Source: JAFNAG01 sp963824985
GTDB lineage: Bacteria > Acidobacteriota > UBA6911
Length of the DNA: 64,000 bases
Direction: 5' to 3'
Assembly: GCA_963824985.1 (NCBI GenBank)
Contig: CAWGRQ010000028.1
Span: 1 to 64,000 of the forward strand
Part shown: piece by piece, positions 19,376-28,831 of the stretch
Numbering within the stretch: position 1 is the first letter of the stretch
Layout of the letters: every line of letters begins with the position of its first letter
Made by a program: the position numbers and the translations under genes
Notes under the pieces: model-generated
The model's database searches: none
Told to the model about the DNA's origin: nothing
What the model saw: only the letters and a program-made list of their open reading frames with translations

Positions 19376-22300
19376 TCAAAACATCCACTTCAGCGCCAGC
19401 TGCAGCTGGCGGGCGGTCGTGGCGGTTTCGGAAATGCGTCCTGCGGACCCGACACGGTTCGGGCTGCTGGTGAACAATGCCAGCGAGGAGGGGATCTGGA
19501 AGTTCGGATGGTTGGTGATATTGAAGGCTTCCAGGCGAAACCGCAGGCTCTGGCGATCCGTACGCCAGAGGATCTTGTGCAGCGCAAGATCCAGGGTGAC
19601 GAGACCGGGGCCCTGGAGCACATTGCGCCCCAGATCGCCGTACATCCCGGCGGGCGGCAACGCGAACGCTCCGGAGTCGAACCAGCGTTGCGGGTCTCCG
19701 AGGATGATTTTGGCGCCCGGAGTCCCGGCATACAGCGGCCGCTGCCCGACATCTCCCGTACCGCCCCCGCTCAGGCGGGCGCGATCGAATCCGACGGTCG
19801 GGCTGAATCCGGGGCCGGTCTGTGCCTGGAACATGCCGTAGAGTTCCCACCCCCCCAGAATCTTGCCGGCCGCGCCGCCGGCCCATTCGGGAAGCACCCA
19901 GGATAGGTTGGTGGCGAACACGTGCCTCAGGTCGAAGTCTGAACGACCGCGGCCCTGGCTGTAGTCGAACATCGTGGGGAAATTGCTGCTGTTCAGATTG
20001 TCGCCGCGGATCACGGTGCTGTTGTTGTCGAGAGACTTGCTCCACACATATTTGATCTGCAGCCCGGACCCCTGCCTCCACCTGCGGTCGAGGCCCGCCT
20101 GGAATCCGTGGTAGGACGAGTCGAACTGGGTGCGGCGACCCCGAATCCGGGTGAATGCGGGATTAAGCCGGACCATGGACGCGGGAAAAAACAACTCTCC
20201 ATCCGGCAGCACTTGAGGACGGGTGGGGTTCATCTCATCCATCTGGCCTATCAGGTGGACTCCGCGCGTTCGCACATAGCCGACCTGCAGTACGGTGTCG
20301 CGCGCCAGCCCCTGTTGAACCATCAGCTGAAACTGCATCACATAGGGCTGCGGCAGATGATAGTCCAGCAGGTCCAGGGAGTTTAAAGGAGGCGTGTTGC
20401 CGGCGGCTTCGAGAAGGTTGGGAAAGGCGGGGGAGGCCAGGCTGACCTGGTTGAAGAATGGAGGCATGCGCACGCCGGAAACCACCAGCTCACGAGTGCT
20501 GAGGAGATCGAAAAAAACGCCGCCGCCGGCCCGGATTACCGTCTTGCTTGAGCCGAATGGGTCGAAGGCCACGGATGCTCTGGGTGCGAAGTTGGTTTTG
20601 GACGGGTTCTCGAAGAGCGGGCCCCCGATGGTCACCTCGGTGTCATGCAGCGGGTCCGGAAGCGTGGCGATCTTGCCGTTCACTTCCGTCGGCGTCGAAT
20701 AGGCTTCGTAGCGCACGCCGAGCGTGATGTTCAGGCGCGTACTGGCGCGGAAATCATCCTGGAAGAATCCGGAGTAGAGACTTTGCCTCCAGCCCCGGAT
20801 GGTGTCGGAGCCCGGCATCATCAGGTCGGCCGAGCGGGGGCGGGCTTGGAGGAAGTCCGCCAGCGAGCCGAACGTGTAGGTGCCTTTGCCGCTGTTGTCC
20901 GACCTCTGGTTGAACTGCACACGATCGAATGCCCCTCCGGCCCTGAGGGTGTGCGCCCCGCGAATGTGCGTCACCGAGTAGCTGACCTGATAATTATTGA
21001 CCACGAAACGCCGCGGCAGCAGAGAGATATTGTCCCCGGAACGTCCGCCCAGGCCGGTCAATCCGGCGGACATCGCGATCCTCCCCATGGGTGCGCCCGG
21101 CACGAACGACATCGAGGGGGTGATGGAGGACGGTTGGTTGGCGTCCTGATTGTTCCACACCCGGCTGAAGCCCCCCCGCAGCCCGTGAATGGTGCGCGGC
21201 GATTGCGTGAATTGGGACTCAGAGTTGAGGAAATGATAGTGAGAATCGTCCAGAAATCTGTAGATGTTCAGAGACTCCGGCCGGGATGTCAGGGCGTCGT
21301 CGAAGGTATAGCGCACCGCCTGGCGAAGCCGGCTCGAGGCGATGGCATCCACCTTGACGGTGACATAATCCTCGCGGGACGTCGTGACGCCCTTGGCGAT
21401 GAACTCGCCGGTGCCATCGTCGTAATCCTGCCCGTTGGGGAGCGGGTACAGGGCCAGATAGGGGAGGACTTCGGGGGCGACGCTTACGGTGCGATCCGGC
21501 AGTCGGCCTTCGCGCGCTTCCCGGTTCGGAGTCACTGAATACATGGTCTTGCTGGACGTTTCCCGGACCCCTTCGTAATTGACAAGGAAAAACAGCGCGT
21601 TGCTGCGCAGAGGCCCGCTGAGCAGGCCGCCGAACTGGTTTTTGCGGAGCGGCGGGATCTTCTGTTTGCGGTCATCGAAGAAGTTCCTGGCGTCGAGTGC
21701 GCTGTTGCGCAGAAACTCGTAGGCACTGCCGTGCCACCGGTTGGATCCGGACTTGGAGATGGCGGTGATCACGGCCCCGGCGGCGCGACCGTATTCGGCG
21801 TCGTACGGGCTGCTCACCAGATGCAGTTCCTCGATGCTCTCCAGTCCCAGCAGCCGGTTTGCGGCGCTGCTGGGGGCCGACGAGGTGGCGTCGTTGATGT
21901 AAATCCCATCCATCCGGAAGCCGTTCTGGTTGGGGCGCGCCCCGTTTGCCGAGATGCGGATCCCGGAGCCGGTCGTCATGGATTTGACCGCGGTGGTCGC
22001 AATCGTGGCGCCGGGCTGTTGCGAGGCGAGATCGAACAGATCCCGACCATTGAGCGGGAGCGATTCCAACCTGGCGCGGGCGATCGATCCTCCCCAGTCG
22101 CCGGGAGCCGAGCTGACGGCGGAGGCTTCCCCCACCACGACGACGGTGTCACGCGCTTCGCCCAACTGCAGGAGGAAATCGATCCGTACCGACCTGCCGG
22201 CCGAAAGGGTCACGCCGCTGCGTACTTCACTGCGAAAGCCCGGGTGGGAGGCGGCAATTTCATACACGCCGGGCACGAGGTTGGGAGCCAGGTACCAGCC

Positions 22301-22489
22301 GCGCTGATCGGTTTGGATCGGTCGCCTGGCGGCGGTCCGGGTCTCGAGGATGCTTAGGGCGACGCCGGGAACCGGCAGGCCGGAAGGGTCGCGCACGACT
22401 CCTTCAAATTGCCCGGTGGTCTGCGCGGCCAGCGGCGGCCCGCCGCAAATCATGAGCAGCACCCCCAAAATAAAAGCTCTACTTTGCAT
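19376..22489 (-). CDS. TonB-dependent receptor, Oar-like, last gene of the ABC/ANL operon
   Basis: 1,037 residues. The signal peptide (to PPLAAQ) is followed by a carboxypeptidase-regulatory domain (FEGVVRDPSGLPVPGVALSI) and a plug (ARLESLPLNGRDLFDLASQQ, GFRMDGIYINDATSS, YDAEYGRAAGAVITAISKSG). A large outer-membrane beta-barrel ends in the aromatic-terminated strand QLQLALKWMF. This is the acidobacterial/myxobacterial Oar layout. Its ATG overlaps the last 11 bases of the binding-protein gene, so it is co-translated with that gene, unlike most Oar-like receptors, which stand alone. It probably imports the ligand that the binding protein then captures. No ribosome site of its own is obvious beyond the coupling. 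Confidence 0.93.
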   Translation of the reverse strand: MQSRAFILGVLLMICGGPPLAAQTTGQFEGVVRDPSGLPVPGVALSILETRTAARRPIQTDQRGWYLAPNLVPGVYEIAASHPGFRSEVRSGVTLSAGRSVRIDFLLQLGEARDTVVVVGEASAVSSAPGDWGGSIARARLESLPLNGRDLFDLASQQPGATIATTAVKSMTTGSGIRISANGARPNQNGFRMDGIYINDATSSAPSSAANRLLGLESIEELHLVSSPYDAEYGRAAGAVITAISKSGSNRWHGSAYEFLRNSALDARNFFDDRKQKIPPLRKNQFGGLLSGPLRSNALFFLVNYEGVRETSSKTMYSVTPNREAREGRLPDRTVSVAPEVLPYLALYPLPNGQDYDDGTGEFIAKGVTTSREDYVTVKVDAIASSRLRQAVRYTFDDALTSRPESLNIYRFLDDSHYHFLNSESQFTQSPRTIHGLRGGFSRVWNNQDANQPSSITPSMSFVPGAPMGRIAMSAGLTGLGGRSGDNISLLPRRFVVNNYQVSYSVTHIRGAHTLRAGGAFDRVQFNQRSDNSGKGTYTFGSLADFLQARPRSADLMMPGSDTIRGWRQSLYSGFFQDDFRASTRLNITLGVRYEAYSTPTEVNGKIATLPDPLHDTEVTIGGPLFENPSKTNFAPRASVAFDPFGSSKTVIRAGGGVFFDLLSTRELVVSGVRMPPFFNQVSLASPAFPNLLEAAGNTPPLNSLDLLDYHLPQPYVMQFQLMVQQGLARDTVLQVGYVRTRGVHLIGQMDEMNPTRPQVLPDGELFFPASMVRLNPAFTRIRGRRTQFDSSYHGFQAGLDRRWRQGSGLQIKYVWSKSLDNNSTVIRGDNLNSSNFPTMFDYSQGRGRSDFDLRHVFATNLSWVLPEWAGGAAGKILGGWELYGMFQAQTGPGFSPTVGFDRARLSGGGTGDVGQRPLYAGTPGAKIILGDPQRWFDSGAFALPPAGMYGDLGRNVLQGPGLVTLDLALHKILWRTDRQSLRFRLEAFNITNHPNFQIPSSLALFTSSPNRVGSAGRISETATTARQLQLALKWMF

Positions 22490-23474
22490 GAATACTCCCG
22501 AGGAACCGAAGATCGGTTAGTACTTCCACATTGATAGGTTCGGAAATGTGCTTTCTCCGGAACGCCCAGTCGACGAACAGCTGCAGGCTCTTCAGGTCCA
22601 CGGCGCCGTCGAGCGTAAATGTGTCGCGGCAGGCGCCGGTCACTCGATCCACATCCAGGCCACCGGCGCGGGCAAATTCCACCATGTACCGCGGCGTCTT
22701 CCCGCGCGCGAATTCCTGCGCGCCCCGCAGGTAGGCGGACAGGAACCGCCCGCCGATCTCGGGATCGGCCGCGAGAAGAGTCTTTCCGAAGAAGATATGG
22801 GAGCACTGGAAGTTGGGATGAATCCGCGCCAGGCCCGGACCGCGCACGATCTCGGCGGACATCGCGGTCAAATTGCGGTCGAACTCGATGTTGAGTACGA
22901 TGGCATCGACGCTGCCGCCGAGCAGGGCGGCTACCGCCTGAGTGGACGGCAGGTTTACCGCCGTCACGTCATCCCCGGACAAGCCGGCGCTCTCCAACTG
23001 GGCGTCGAGGGCAAAGTGAGAAAAACCGACCGTCGGTCCGGCGGCGATTTGTTTGCCGCGGAGCAGCGCCGGACTTTCCAGCCCGTCTGGGAAATTCCGG
23101 CGCAACCCATATATGGATCCCATGCTTCCACACGTGGGGGAGGCGATCTCCCGTCCGGCCACAATCCGGATCGGCAGGCCCTTCGCCGCAGCATTCAAAA
23201 AGGAGCTGACCATCCCGGCAAAGGCGACATCCACCTTGCCTCCGGCAAGAAGCGCCATGGCATCGAGCGGATTCGGAATTTGCAGGAACTCCAGATCAAA
23301 ACCCGCTTCCCGGAAATAGCCCGACTCATGGGCCAGGTAAAGGCCGCTCATGCTGAGGAGCTTTCCTGCGGTCAGGCGCAGTTTTTGTGGTGAATCTGCC
23401 CTGCGCCGGATACATGCCGAACCCGCCAGGGCCGCACTCGTCAGGCAGCCGGCCAGGAAATCTCTACGTCGCAT
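22479..23474 (-). CDS. NMT1/SsuA-type ABC substrate-binding lipoprotein
   Basis: 331 residues. The N-terminus MRRRDFLAGCLTSAALAGSA then C combines a twin-arginine-like start with a lipobox (LAGSAC). The fold signature is that of nitrate/sulfonate/thiamine-precursor binding proteins: GLYLAHESGYFREAGFDLEF, GGKVDVAFAGMVSSFLNAA, GLPIRIVAG and AAVAALLGGSVDAIVLN. It should deliver substrate to the permease encoded at 25043-25879. The ATG overlaps the adenylate-forming enzyme gene by 11 bases. The ligand cannot be read from sequence; known members bind pyrimidines, sulfonates, nitrate or aromatic acids. Confidence 0.88.
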   Translation of the reverse strand: MRRRDFLAGCLTSAALAGSACIRRRADSPQKLRLTAGKLLSMSGLYLAHESGYFREAGFDLEFLQIPNPLDAMALLAGGKVDVAFAGMVSSFLNAAAKGLPIRIVAGREIASPTCGSMGSIYGLRRNFPDGLESPALLRGKQIAAGPTVGFSHFALDAQLESAGLSGDDVTAVNLPSTQAVAALLGGSVDAIVLNIEFDRNLTAMSAEIVRGPGLARIHPNFQCSHIFFGKTLLAADPEIGGRFLSAYLRGAQEFARGKTPRYMVEFARAGGLDVDRVTGACRDTFTLDGAVDLKSLQLFVDWAFRRKHISEPINVEVLTDLRFLGSIHAK

Positions 23475-25053
23475 GATTTTTCTCCGTCGTCGGGCCGAGC
23501 AGATGCAGCGGCAGCACTTTTCCCGTGACGGTGGTCAGAGGCTCGGCGATGATGATCTCCACCCCTTCGGCATGACGCCACGTCCGTGCCGCCAGTGCGC
23601 CGCCAAAGCACTTTCGAATCTCATGCAGGAAGCACTCCCGTATCTTTTCGGGCGCCGGTGCGCCGGCCCGCGGGCTGACGCGCAGAGTGATCTGCGTCTG
23701 GGCCGGCCCCTCACCCTCGACCAGTTGGTAATCGCCGGGGCGGCCGCCCAGTCGCGCCGGTAACGCCTCTTCCAGAATCCGGACGATGTCGGTACCCACC
23801 AGCGTCATTCCCTGCCCGGTCAGTTTTCCGAAACTGCTGATATCGCGGATCTGTTCGGTGAATCCGATACGTGAGAACAGACAGTCGCAGCGTGCCGGTT
23901 CGATGATGCCGCAATCATCCACTTCGACGTTGATCAGAATATGGGATGCAAACGGAAGCAGGCTCGTCCCCAGGAGGGAATTGATCTCCACATCCGTGAG
24001 CGGCGCCCTCCGGCGATGCGTGATGACGGCCAGGCTGTCCTTGAACAGGTGGACGCAATTGCCGCTCTTCATCCGCCGGCAGGCATGCCCGATGAGACCG
24101 AGTTCGGAAATCGGATAGCTGGGGTACACCTGGGCCCCCGTGGCCTCGATCACCGCGCGCTTGGCGTCCGTGAGGGCCTCGCCGGCGACCAGAAACACAG
24201 TCCCGCCTATGTTCAGCCCCTGGTCCGCCGCCGCAGCCGCGATCCGGACGGCGGGACTCGTAAACGCGCTGACCAGGCAGGGCAGGCCTCGGACGCGCCG
24301 CCGGGCGATCCAGCCGGCCACGGCCGCGAAATCATTGGGCGGGAGATACGCGGGGAACGGCACGCCGCCGCCCATGAAGTTGCTGACCAGAACCATGGTG
24401 TTTGTAGCCCAGCGGTAATGACCCGAGTCGCGCAGGGTGCCGCCGACGGCAAACCATCGGTCTACCTTCCGGCCCAGGCGCTTGGCCCAGAGACAGGATC
24501 CCAATCCCGTCATCGAGGGGAGGATCGGCTTGACCTCGACATGCACATACCCCTCAAGCCCCAGTTCACGAAAACGGAGCCGGGTCTGGACCTCGCGGTA
24601 AAGCCGGACTTCGGTGCTGAGCGGAGAACTCGTGCCCTTGCCGCGGCTTCCGCTGCTAGTGGACACCATCCTTCCGGAGACCAGTGGATTGAGAAAACTG
24701 CCGGTTCGGGACGGGATGTGGCGCCCGGAACGCAGGATGGGCTGCCGGCCCTTGAATTCGTCGTGCGTGAGATAAACCCCCTGACGGTGCAGGACGGCGA
24801 GCGTGGCCTCAAGCCCCTCCGCGGCAAGAGCCTGATCCAGGTCCGCAAGGGTGCAGCCGGCCATCCGGAACATTTCGTGGTAGGGATTCTGCGGATGGGC
24901 AAAAATCAGGCGGCGGACAATATCCAGGAAGATGGCTTCTCGGTTTTCCAGCTGCTTACGCACCACGGCTTCCGGATCCGAATGGGGCGGCGTGCGCAGG
25001 TATTCGCGGATCCCCAGGGTCATGCGCGCGTAATGAACGGCCTCATTCAGCAT
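23464..25053 (-). CDS. PaaK/CapK-like adenylate-forming (ANL superfamily) enzyme
   Basis: About 530 residues from ATG 25053, which overlaps the permease gene by 11 bases. The Ser/Thr/Gly-rich nucleotide loop STSSGSRGKGTS is present, with YPISELGLIGHAC in the A5-like position, VGTDIV further on and the C-terminal catalytic Lys context TTVTGKVLPL. This is the phenylacetate-CoA ligase/CapK branch, which activates carboxylates as acyl-adenylates, often then as CoA thioesters. The N-terminal 100 residues are helical and not typical. An activation enzyme between the permease and binding-protein genes suggests that the imported compound is an acid trapped by adenylation or thioesterification after uptake. 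No specificity assignment is possible. Confidence 0.8.
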   Translation of the reverse strand: MLNEAVHYARMTLGIREYLRTPPHSDPEAVVRKQLENREAIFLDIVRRLIFAHPQNPYHEMFRMAGCTLADLDQALAAEGLEATLAVLHRQGVYLTHDEFKGRQPILRSGRHIPSRTGSFLNPLVSGRMVSTSSGSRGKGTSSPLSTEVRLYREVQTRLRFRELGLEGYVHVEVKPILPSMTGLGSCLWAKRLGRKVDRWFAVGGTLRDSGHYRWATNTMVLVSNFMGGGVPFPAYLPPNDFAAVAGWIARRRVRGLPCLVSAFTSPAVRIAAAAADQGLNIGGTVFLVAGEALTDAKRAVIEATGAQVYPSYPISELGLIGHACRRMKSGNCVHLFKDSLAVITHRRRAPLTDVEINSLLGTSLLPFASHILINVEVDDCGIIEPARCDCLFSRIGFTEQIRDISSFGKLTGQGMTLVGTDIVRILEEALPARLGGRPGDYQLVEGEGPAQTQITLRVSPRAGAPAPEKIRECFLHEIRKCFGGALAARTWRHAEGVEIIIAEPLTTVTGKVLPLHLLGPTTEKNHAT

Positions 25054-25879
25054 GGCGATACACCGGATCGGCGGTTCCAAAAGAATGCGGGTCGGGCTGG
25101 AGCCGGGATTGACGGCGCCCGGCCGAACGGTTTCCCCAGGGAATCAGGCTCGCTTCCAGCCGGAGTAAACCGTGATGGAACAGCAGCCCCAATATGGATG
25201 TCATGAAGACGCCGAGGTAGAGCTTCTCGGTCGAGAAGGTCTGCCACGCCATCCAGATCATGCTGCCGAGACCGTTTGTGGAACTCACCAGCTCCACCGA
25301 GATTGTAAGCACCAGAGCTCGTCCCAGCGCCAGACGGAGCCCCGTGAAGATCCGCGGCAGGCTGGCCGGCAGATATACGTGCCGCAACATGGCACGCCGG
25401 TCGGCGCCATAGTTTCGAGCCAGCTCGACATAGGCCGGGTTCACATCGCGCACCGCATCCAGACCGTGGATCGCGAGGACTATGAAAGTGGAGAGCGCGA
25501 TCGGCACGATTCGCGCCGTCTCCCCGATGCCTGCAATCAGCATGAGCATCGGCAACAAGGCCAGCTTGGGGGTAGCGTTCAACGCCGAAATGATCGGTTC
25601 CAGAGATCGTCGAATTGAGCCAAAGGAGCCCATCGCCAGGCCGCACGCCAGGCCGCTGATGATGCCCAGGGCGGATCCCAAGGACATGCGGACCAGGGTG
25701 GCCCCCACCTGTGCGCCAAGCTCACCCGATTTCGCCATGCTCCAGCCGGCAGCCAGAATGACCGTGGGGGCGGGGAAAAAGAGCACGTTGATGACATGCC
25801 GGGAAGCGAGGATCTGCCACACGACCAGCGTGCCGGCCGGCAGCCAGATGGCCAGCAACGCCTTGGAAGGTAATCTCAT
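25043..25879 (-). CDS. ABC transporter permease, SsuC/TauC type
   Basis: 278 residues with about six membrane segments. The cytoplasmic EAA-type loop contacting the ATPase reads ELARNYGADRRAMLRHVYLP, then ASLPRIFTGLRLALG. The start overlaps the ATPase stop by four bases (ATGA). The C-terminus (residues 250-278) is an Arg-rich extension beyond the last helix. The family imports small organic anions together with NMT1-type binding proteins. Confidence 0.92.
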   Translation of the reverse strand: MRLPSKALLAIWLPAGTLVVWQILASRHVINVLFFPAPTVILAAGWSMAKSGELGAQVGATLVRMSLGSALGIISGLACGLAMGSFGSIRRSLEPIISALNATPKLALLPMLMLIAGIGETARIVPIALSTFIVLAIHGLDAVRDVNPAYVELARNYGADRRAMLRHVYLPASLPRIFTGLRLALGRALVLTISVELVSSTNGLGSMIWMAWQTFSTEKLYLGVFMTSILGLLFHHGLLRLEASLIPWGNRSAGRRQSRLQPDPHSFGTADPVYRHAE

Positions 25880-26667
25880 GAAGCCGCCTCCTGCATGCCG
25901 ATCCCTCCGGGGCGTTCGATCTGCATGCCGAGTGCGGCTGCAATCCGCTTTTTCAAAAAGAGGAAATCTTCCGTCATCGTGACCGAGGCGGTACGTGGGC
26001 GGGGAAAGCGCACGGAAAATTCAGCCACGACGCGGCCCGGCTGGCGGCTGAGCACGAGAATCCGATCGCTGAGCAGGATGGCTTCCTCCACGTCGTGGGT
26101 TACAAAGATGACCGTCTTGTGATTCTGTTCCCAGAGACCCAGCAACTCCTGCTGCAGCACCAGACGCGTCTGGCAGTCAAGGGCCGCGAACGGTTCATCC
26201 ATGAGCATGACCGCAGGATCGCTCAGGAAACATCGGGCAACGGCAACCCGCTGTTTCATGCCGAGCGAGAGTTCGTGCGGATAGGCATGCTCGCGCCCGG
26301 AAAATCCAAGGCGGCCCAGTAATCCGAGAGCCCGGCTTTCCCGCTCGCGGCGCGGTATCCGCTGCATCCTGGAACCGAAGGCGGCGTTTTCCAGGACGGT
26401 CATCCAGGGGAAGAGGTTGTGCTCCTGGCTTACCAGCAACACTTTTGGGTTGGAGTCGGCCGGAGACGCGATCCGCTCCACTTCGCCCCGTCCGGGGGTG
26501 ATGATTCCACCAAGCACACGCAGCAGCGTCGTTTTGCCGCATCCGCTCGGCCCGACGAACGTCAGGAATTCTCTTTCCCGGGTTTCGAAACTCAGCTCGG
26601 ATAGGGCGCTTACGGGACCCGTGAGAGATCCGAACGTGACGCACAAATTGGAAGACCGCAAACGCAT
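25876..26667 (-). CDS. ABC transporter ATP-binding protein, SsuB/TauB type
   Basis: About 263 residues from ATG 26667. Walker A is GPSGCGKTT, the Q-loop is SQEHNLFPWMTVLEN, the signature is LSLGMKQR (an LSxGMxQR variant common in this subfamily), Walker B is VMLMDEPF, the D-loop is ALD and the switch His is in VTHDVEEA. All ATPase residues are present. It is the first gene of the overlapping five-gene operon. An in-frame extension exists upstream to 26739, but that would run into the -35 box of the predicted promoter, so the shorter start is preferred. The ribosome site is weak. Confidence 0.9.
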   Translation of the reverse strand: MRLRSSNLCVTFGSLTGPVSALSELSFETREREFLTFVGPSGCGKTTLLRVLGGIITPGRGEVERIASPADSNPKVLLVSQEHNLFPWMTVLENAAFGSRMQRIPRRERESRALGLLGRLGFSGREHAYPHELSLGMKQRVAVARCFLSDPAVMLMDEPFAALDCQTRLVLQQELLGLWEQNHKTVIFVTHDVEEAILLSDRILVLSRQPGRVVAEFSVRFPRPRTASVTMTEDFLFLKKRIAAALGMQIERPGGIGMQEAAS

Positions 26668-26710
26668 ATTTGATACACCCGGGATCCAAAGGCCATGAAA
26701 ATGAAGGCAT

Positions 26711-26739
26711 AGTATCCGTTGTATCGGCCGGGAGGTCAA
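26711..26739 (-). promoter_or_regulatory. Candidate sigma70 promoter of the ABC/ANL/TonB-receptor operon
   Basis: On the minus strand, TTGACC (26739-26734) and GATACT (26716-26711) are separated by exactly 17 bp, about 44 bp upstream of the chosen ATPase start. It is prediction by consensus only. Confidence 0.45.
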
Positions 26740-26902
26740 GGGATTGGGATCTCACGCCGGAATCCAGGCCAGGTCCATAAGGGACATCCCGAATTTCCGC
26801 TCTGTTTCGGGTCTTGTTAATGGCTGCGAGGAGAATCTGGATATCCCTTTTGGGCACGGCTCAAATGACCGTCACGACCGGTGTCGCGGCCGCTCCCGAG
26901 CT

Positions 26903-27691
26903 TCAGCGGGGTGCCAGCAATTTGCGGACGTTCCGCAGCGTGTCGCCCAGAGATTGCTCCGGAAGGTCCTCGATGATCGGCCGGATGATGGCGCCGATCA
27001 TAGGGGGCAGGGCGCGGGACAGGGAAACGGCATCGATCTCAACATAGAGACCGCCGTCGGCCTGCAGATAACGCCAGTAGGTGTTCATCCTCCAGATGAA
27101 CCCGGAGCCCTGGTCGGGGGGGAGGATCGTTTCATTTGCCTTTCCCGCATTCTCAACCTCCGAGATCTTCGTGGTCTGGGACGTGCTTTCCGCGCGAGCC
27201 TCATCAATCGGCCGGTAGTGAACGGCGTGCTCGGTCTCGAGAATCACAGTGATGATCTTTTTTTTCATCCAGCGCTGGCGCATCAGAAAGTCGTTGCCGT
27301 CGTGCTTGAGCAGGCGGGAGTCGATCACTTCGGGGCGGAAGTATTTGGCCGATGCGTCGTAATCCTGGAGCTGGGCCAGAGATGGTCCCAATGATGCCCC
27401 GGGTACGAATATCGCTCCGCGCCAATGGTGGAGCATGCCGTCGGGAGGTTCCTGTTTAGGGCGGAGGTGGAGGATGATGACCCGACCCCCTTTCAGTTCT
27501 TCGCGGGCGCCGGGGTTTTCATCCGCCAACAGGAAATGGTCGCGCGCAGAGAGCTGCTTCTCGAACGTCTGGAGATAGGCGTCGAAGGCGCGGCTGGTTG
27601 CCTGGCTGAGTTCGGCAGCCGGCGACCCTGAGGGCGCCGCCGCAATCATAACCAGAACAAGTAAAATCGATCGCCCCACCATTCTCGACAT
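26903..27691 (-). CDS. Secreted protein of unknown function
   Basis: About 262 residues from ATG 27691 (MSRMVGRSILLVLVMIAAAP), a clear signal peptide cleaved near SPAAE. The mature part contains FDAYLQTFEKQLSARDHFLL, GGRVIILHLRPKQEPPDGML, HHWRGAIFVPGASLGPSLAQ and LQADGGLYVEIDAVSLSRAL. The last third, with a TYWRYLQADGGLYVEIDAVS strand and a final LPEQSLGDTLRNVRKLLA helix, is reminiscent of START/SRPBCC-like proteins, but I would not assign it. It is transcribed leftward just ahead of the ABC operon promoter, with its own ribosome site (GGAAGG). It is likely periplasmic. Confidence 0.7.
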   Translation of the reverse strand: MSRMVGRSILLVLVMIAAAPSGSPAAELSQATSRAFDAYLQTFEKQLSARDHFLLADENPGAREELKGGRVIILHLRPKQEPPDGMLHHWRGAIFVPGASLGPSLAQLQDYDASAKYFRPEVIDSRLLKHDGNDFLMRQRWMKKKIITVILETEHAVHYRPIDEARAESTSQTTKISEVENAGKANETILPPDQGSGFIWRMNTYWRYLQADGGLYVEIDAVSLSRALPPMIGAIIRPIIEDLPEQSLGDTLRNVRKLLAPR

Positions 27692-28057
27692 GATCCTGCA
27701 ACCTTCCGGGCACGGCGGGCAGCCACAGCCCCATCCGAATAATACAATGCGAGCATCCACAAAAGCGAAGAAACTGCCACCCGGGGGCGCCGGCAGTCCA
27801 TGTGGCACGGCTCGCTTTTTGATCTGTGGCTCTGAAACTTCAATCTGAAGCTGAAAACCGATCTCAGGGATTCCGATAATACCGCAACCGGTTTCGGGCG
27901 CCGCGCCCGCAAAACCCCGCAGGGGCGACCGGCAGATTGCCCGCATATTGACAAACCGGATATCGAACAAAAAACATGCGCGTCTTCGGGCGACCGGCAG
28001 GTCGCCCTTTCAGATCTCATGTTGTCATCGGAGCAGGGATTACACGACCGATACCGA
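27692..28057. repeat. Intergenic region with two copies of a GGGCGACC hairpin
   Basis: No gene is seen. A perfect hairpin GGGCGACC-GGCA-GGTCGCCC lies at 27988-28007 (followed by TTTC on the plus strand) and a damaged copy GGGCGACC-GGCA-GATTGCCC at 27923-27942. The unit repeats about 65 bp apart, like a REP-type intergenic element. It lies downstream of pgl and upstream of the secreted-protein gene, both leftward, so it may also end pgl transcription, although no T-run follows on the minus strand. Confidence 0.5.
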
Positions 28058-28831
28058 TCAGAGGGTTGACTCGGCCAGCAGGGAAGCCGCGCCCCGGTCT
28101 ACCAGCCAAAGCAACTCCCCGTCATCCGGACGGATCATGAGGGCGGGCAGCTCATCCTGGTTCTCGGGCGCCGGGCTCTGCAGGATCCGGTGCACGATTC
28201 CAGCCTTCCCGTTCCCGGCGACCAGGAAGGCAACACAGGACGAGTGATTAATGGCGGGTAACGTCATGGTAATCCGATGCGCGGCGAGCTTCGGAATCCA
28301 CGCGGCGGCCGCCAGACGCCGGGATTCGCGCAACAGCATGGTACCGGGAAAAAGGGAGGCGGTGTGGCCGTCTGATCCCAGCCCGAGGTAGACCAGGTCA
28401 AAAACCGGCAGATTCCCGGGTCCCAGCTGGAAGAAGTCCCGGATCTCCCGGTCATATTCGTCCGCGGCCCTGTCGGGCCCAAGTTCGGCAGCGATGCGAT
28501 GGATGTTGGATTCCGGGACCGGCACATGCTCGATCAGGTGCTCACGCGCCAGGCGATAGTTGCTCTCCGGGTGATCGGGAGGCACTGCCCGTTCATCTCC
28601 CCAGAAGAGGTGGATCGACGGCCACAGATCCTGCGGCACGCGAGACCGGGATCGGACTCCGGCCAGCAGGTCGAAAAGCGCCCGGGGAGTGGACCCCCCG
28701 GAAAGAACGCAGGCGAAGCGATTCCGCAACCGGCATGCCTCCCGCGCGCGCCGGAAAAACTCTTCTGCCGCCGCTTCGGCCAATGCCCGGCCATCCTCGA
28801 AGATCCGCAGGTCGACTTCCCCCCTTCCCAT
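28058..28831 (-). CDS. pgl: 6-phosphogluconolactonase
   Basis: 257 residues from ATG 28831, which overlaps the zwf stop (ATGA), so the two are translationally coupled. It carries the NagB/RpiA-like SugarP_isomerase fold signatures CVLSGGSTPRALFDLL, HLFWGDERAVPPDHPESNYR and YLGLGSDGHTASLFPGT. It hydrolyses 6-phospho-gluconolactone, the product of the upstream dehydrogenase, in the oxidative pentose phosphate pathway. It is cytoplasmic. Family-typical length. Confidence 0.95.
   Translation of the reverse strand: MGRGEVDLRIFEDGRALAEAAAEEFFRRAREACRLRNRFACVLSGGSTPRALFDLLAGVRSRSRVPQDLWPSIHLFWGDERAVPPDHPESNYRLAREHLIEHVPVPESNIHRIAAELGPDRAADEYDREIRDFFQLGPGNLPVFDLVYLGLGSDGHTASLFPGTMLLRESRRLAAAAWIPKLAAHRITMTLPAINHSSCVAFLVAGNGKAGIVHRILQSPAPENQDELPALMIRPDDGELLWLVDRGAASLLAESTL

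Noticed and set aside
23941..25206. Rightward open frame of 421 codons
   Set aside because: Antisense to the adenylate-forming enzyme gene; repetitive Arg/Gly/His-rich translation without family character.
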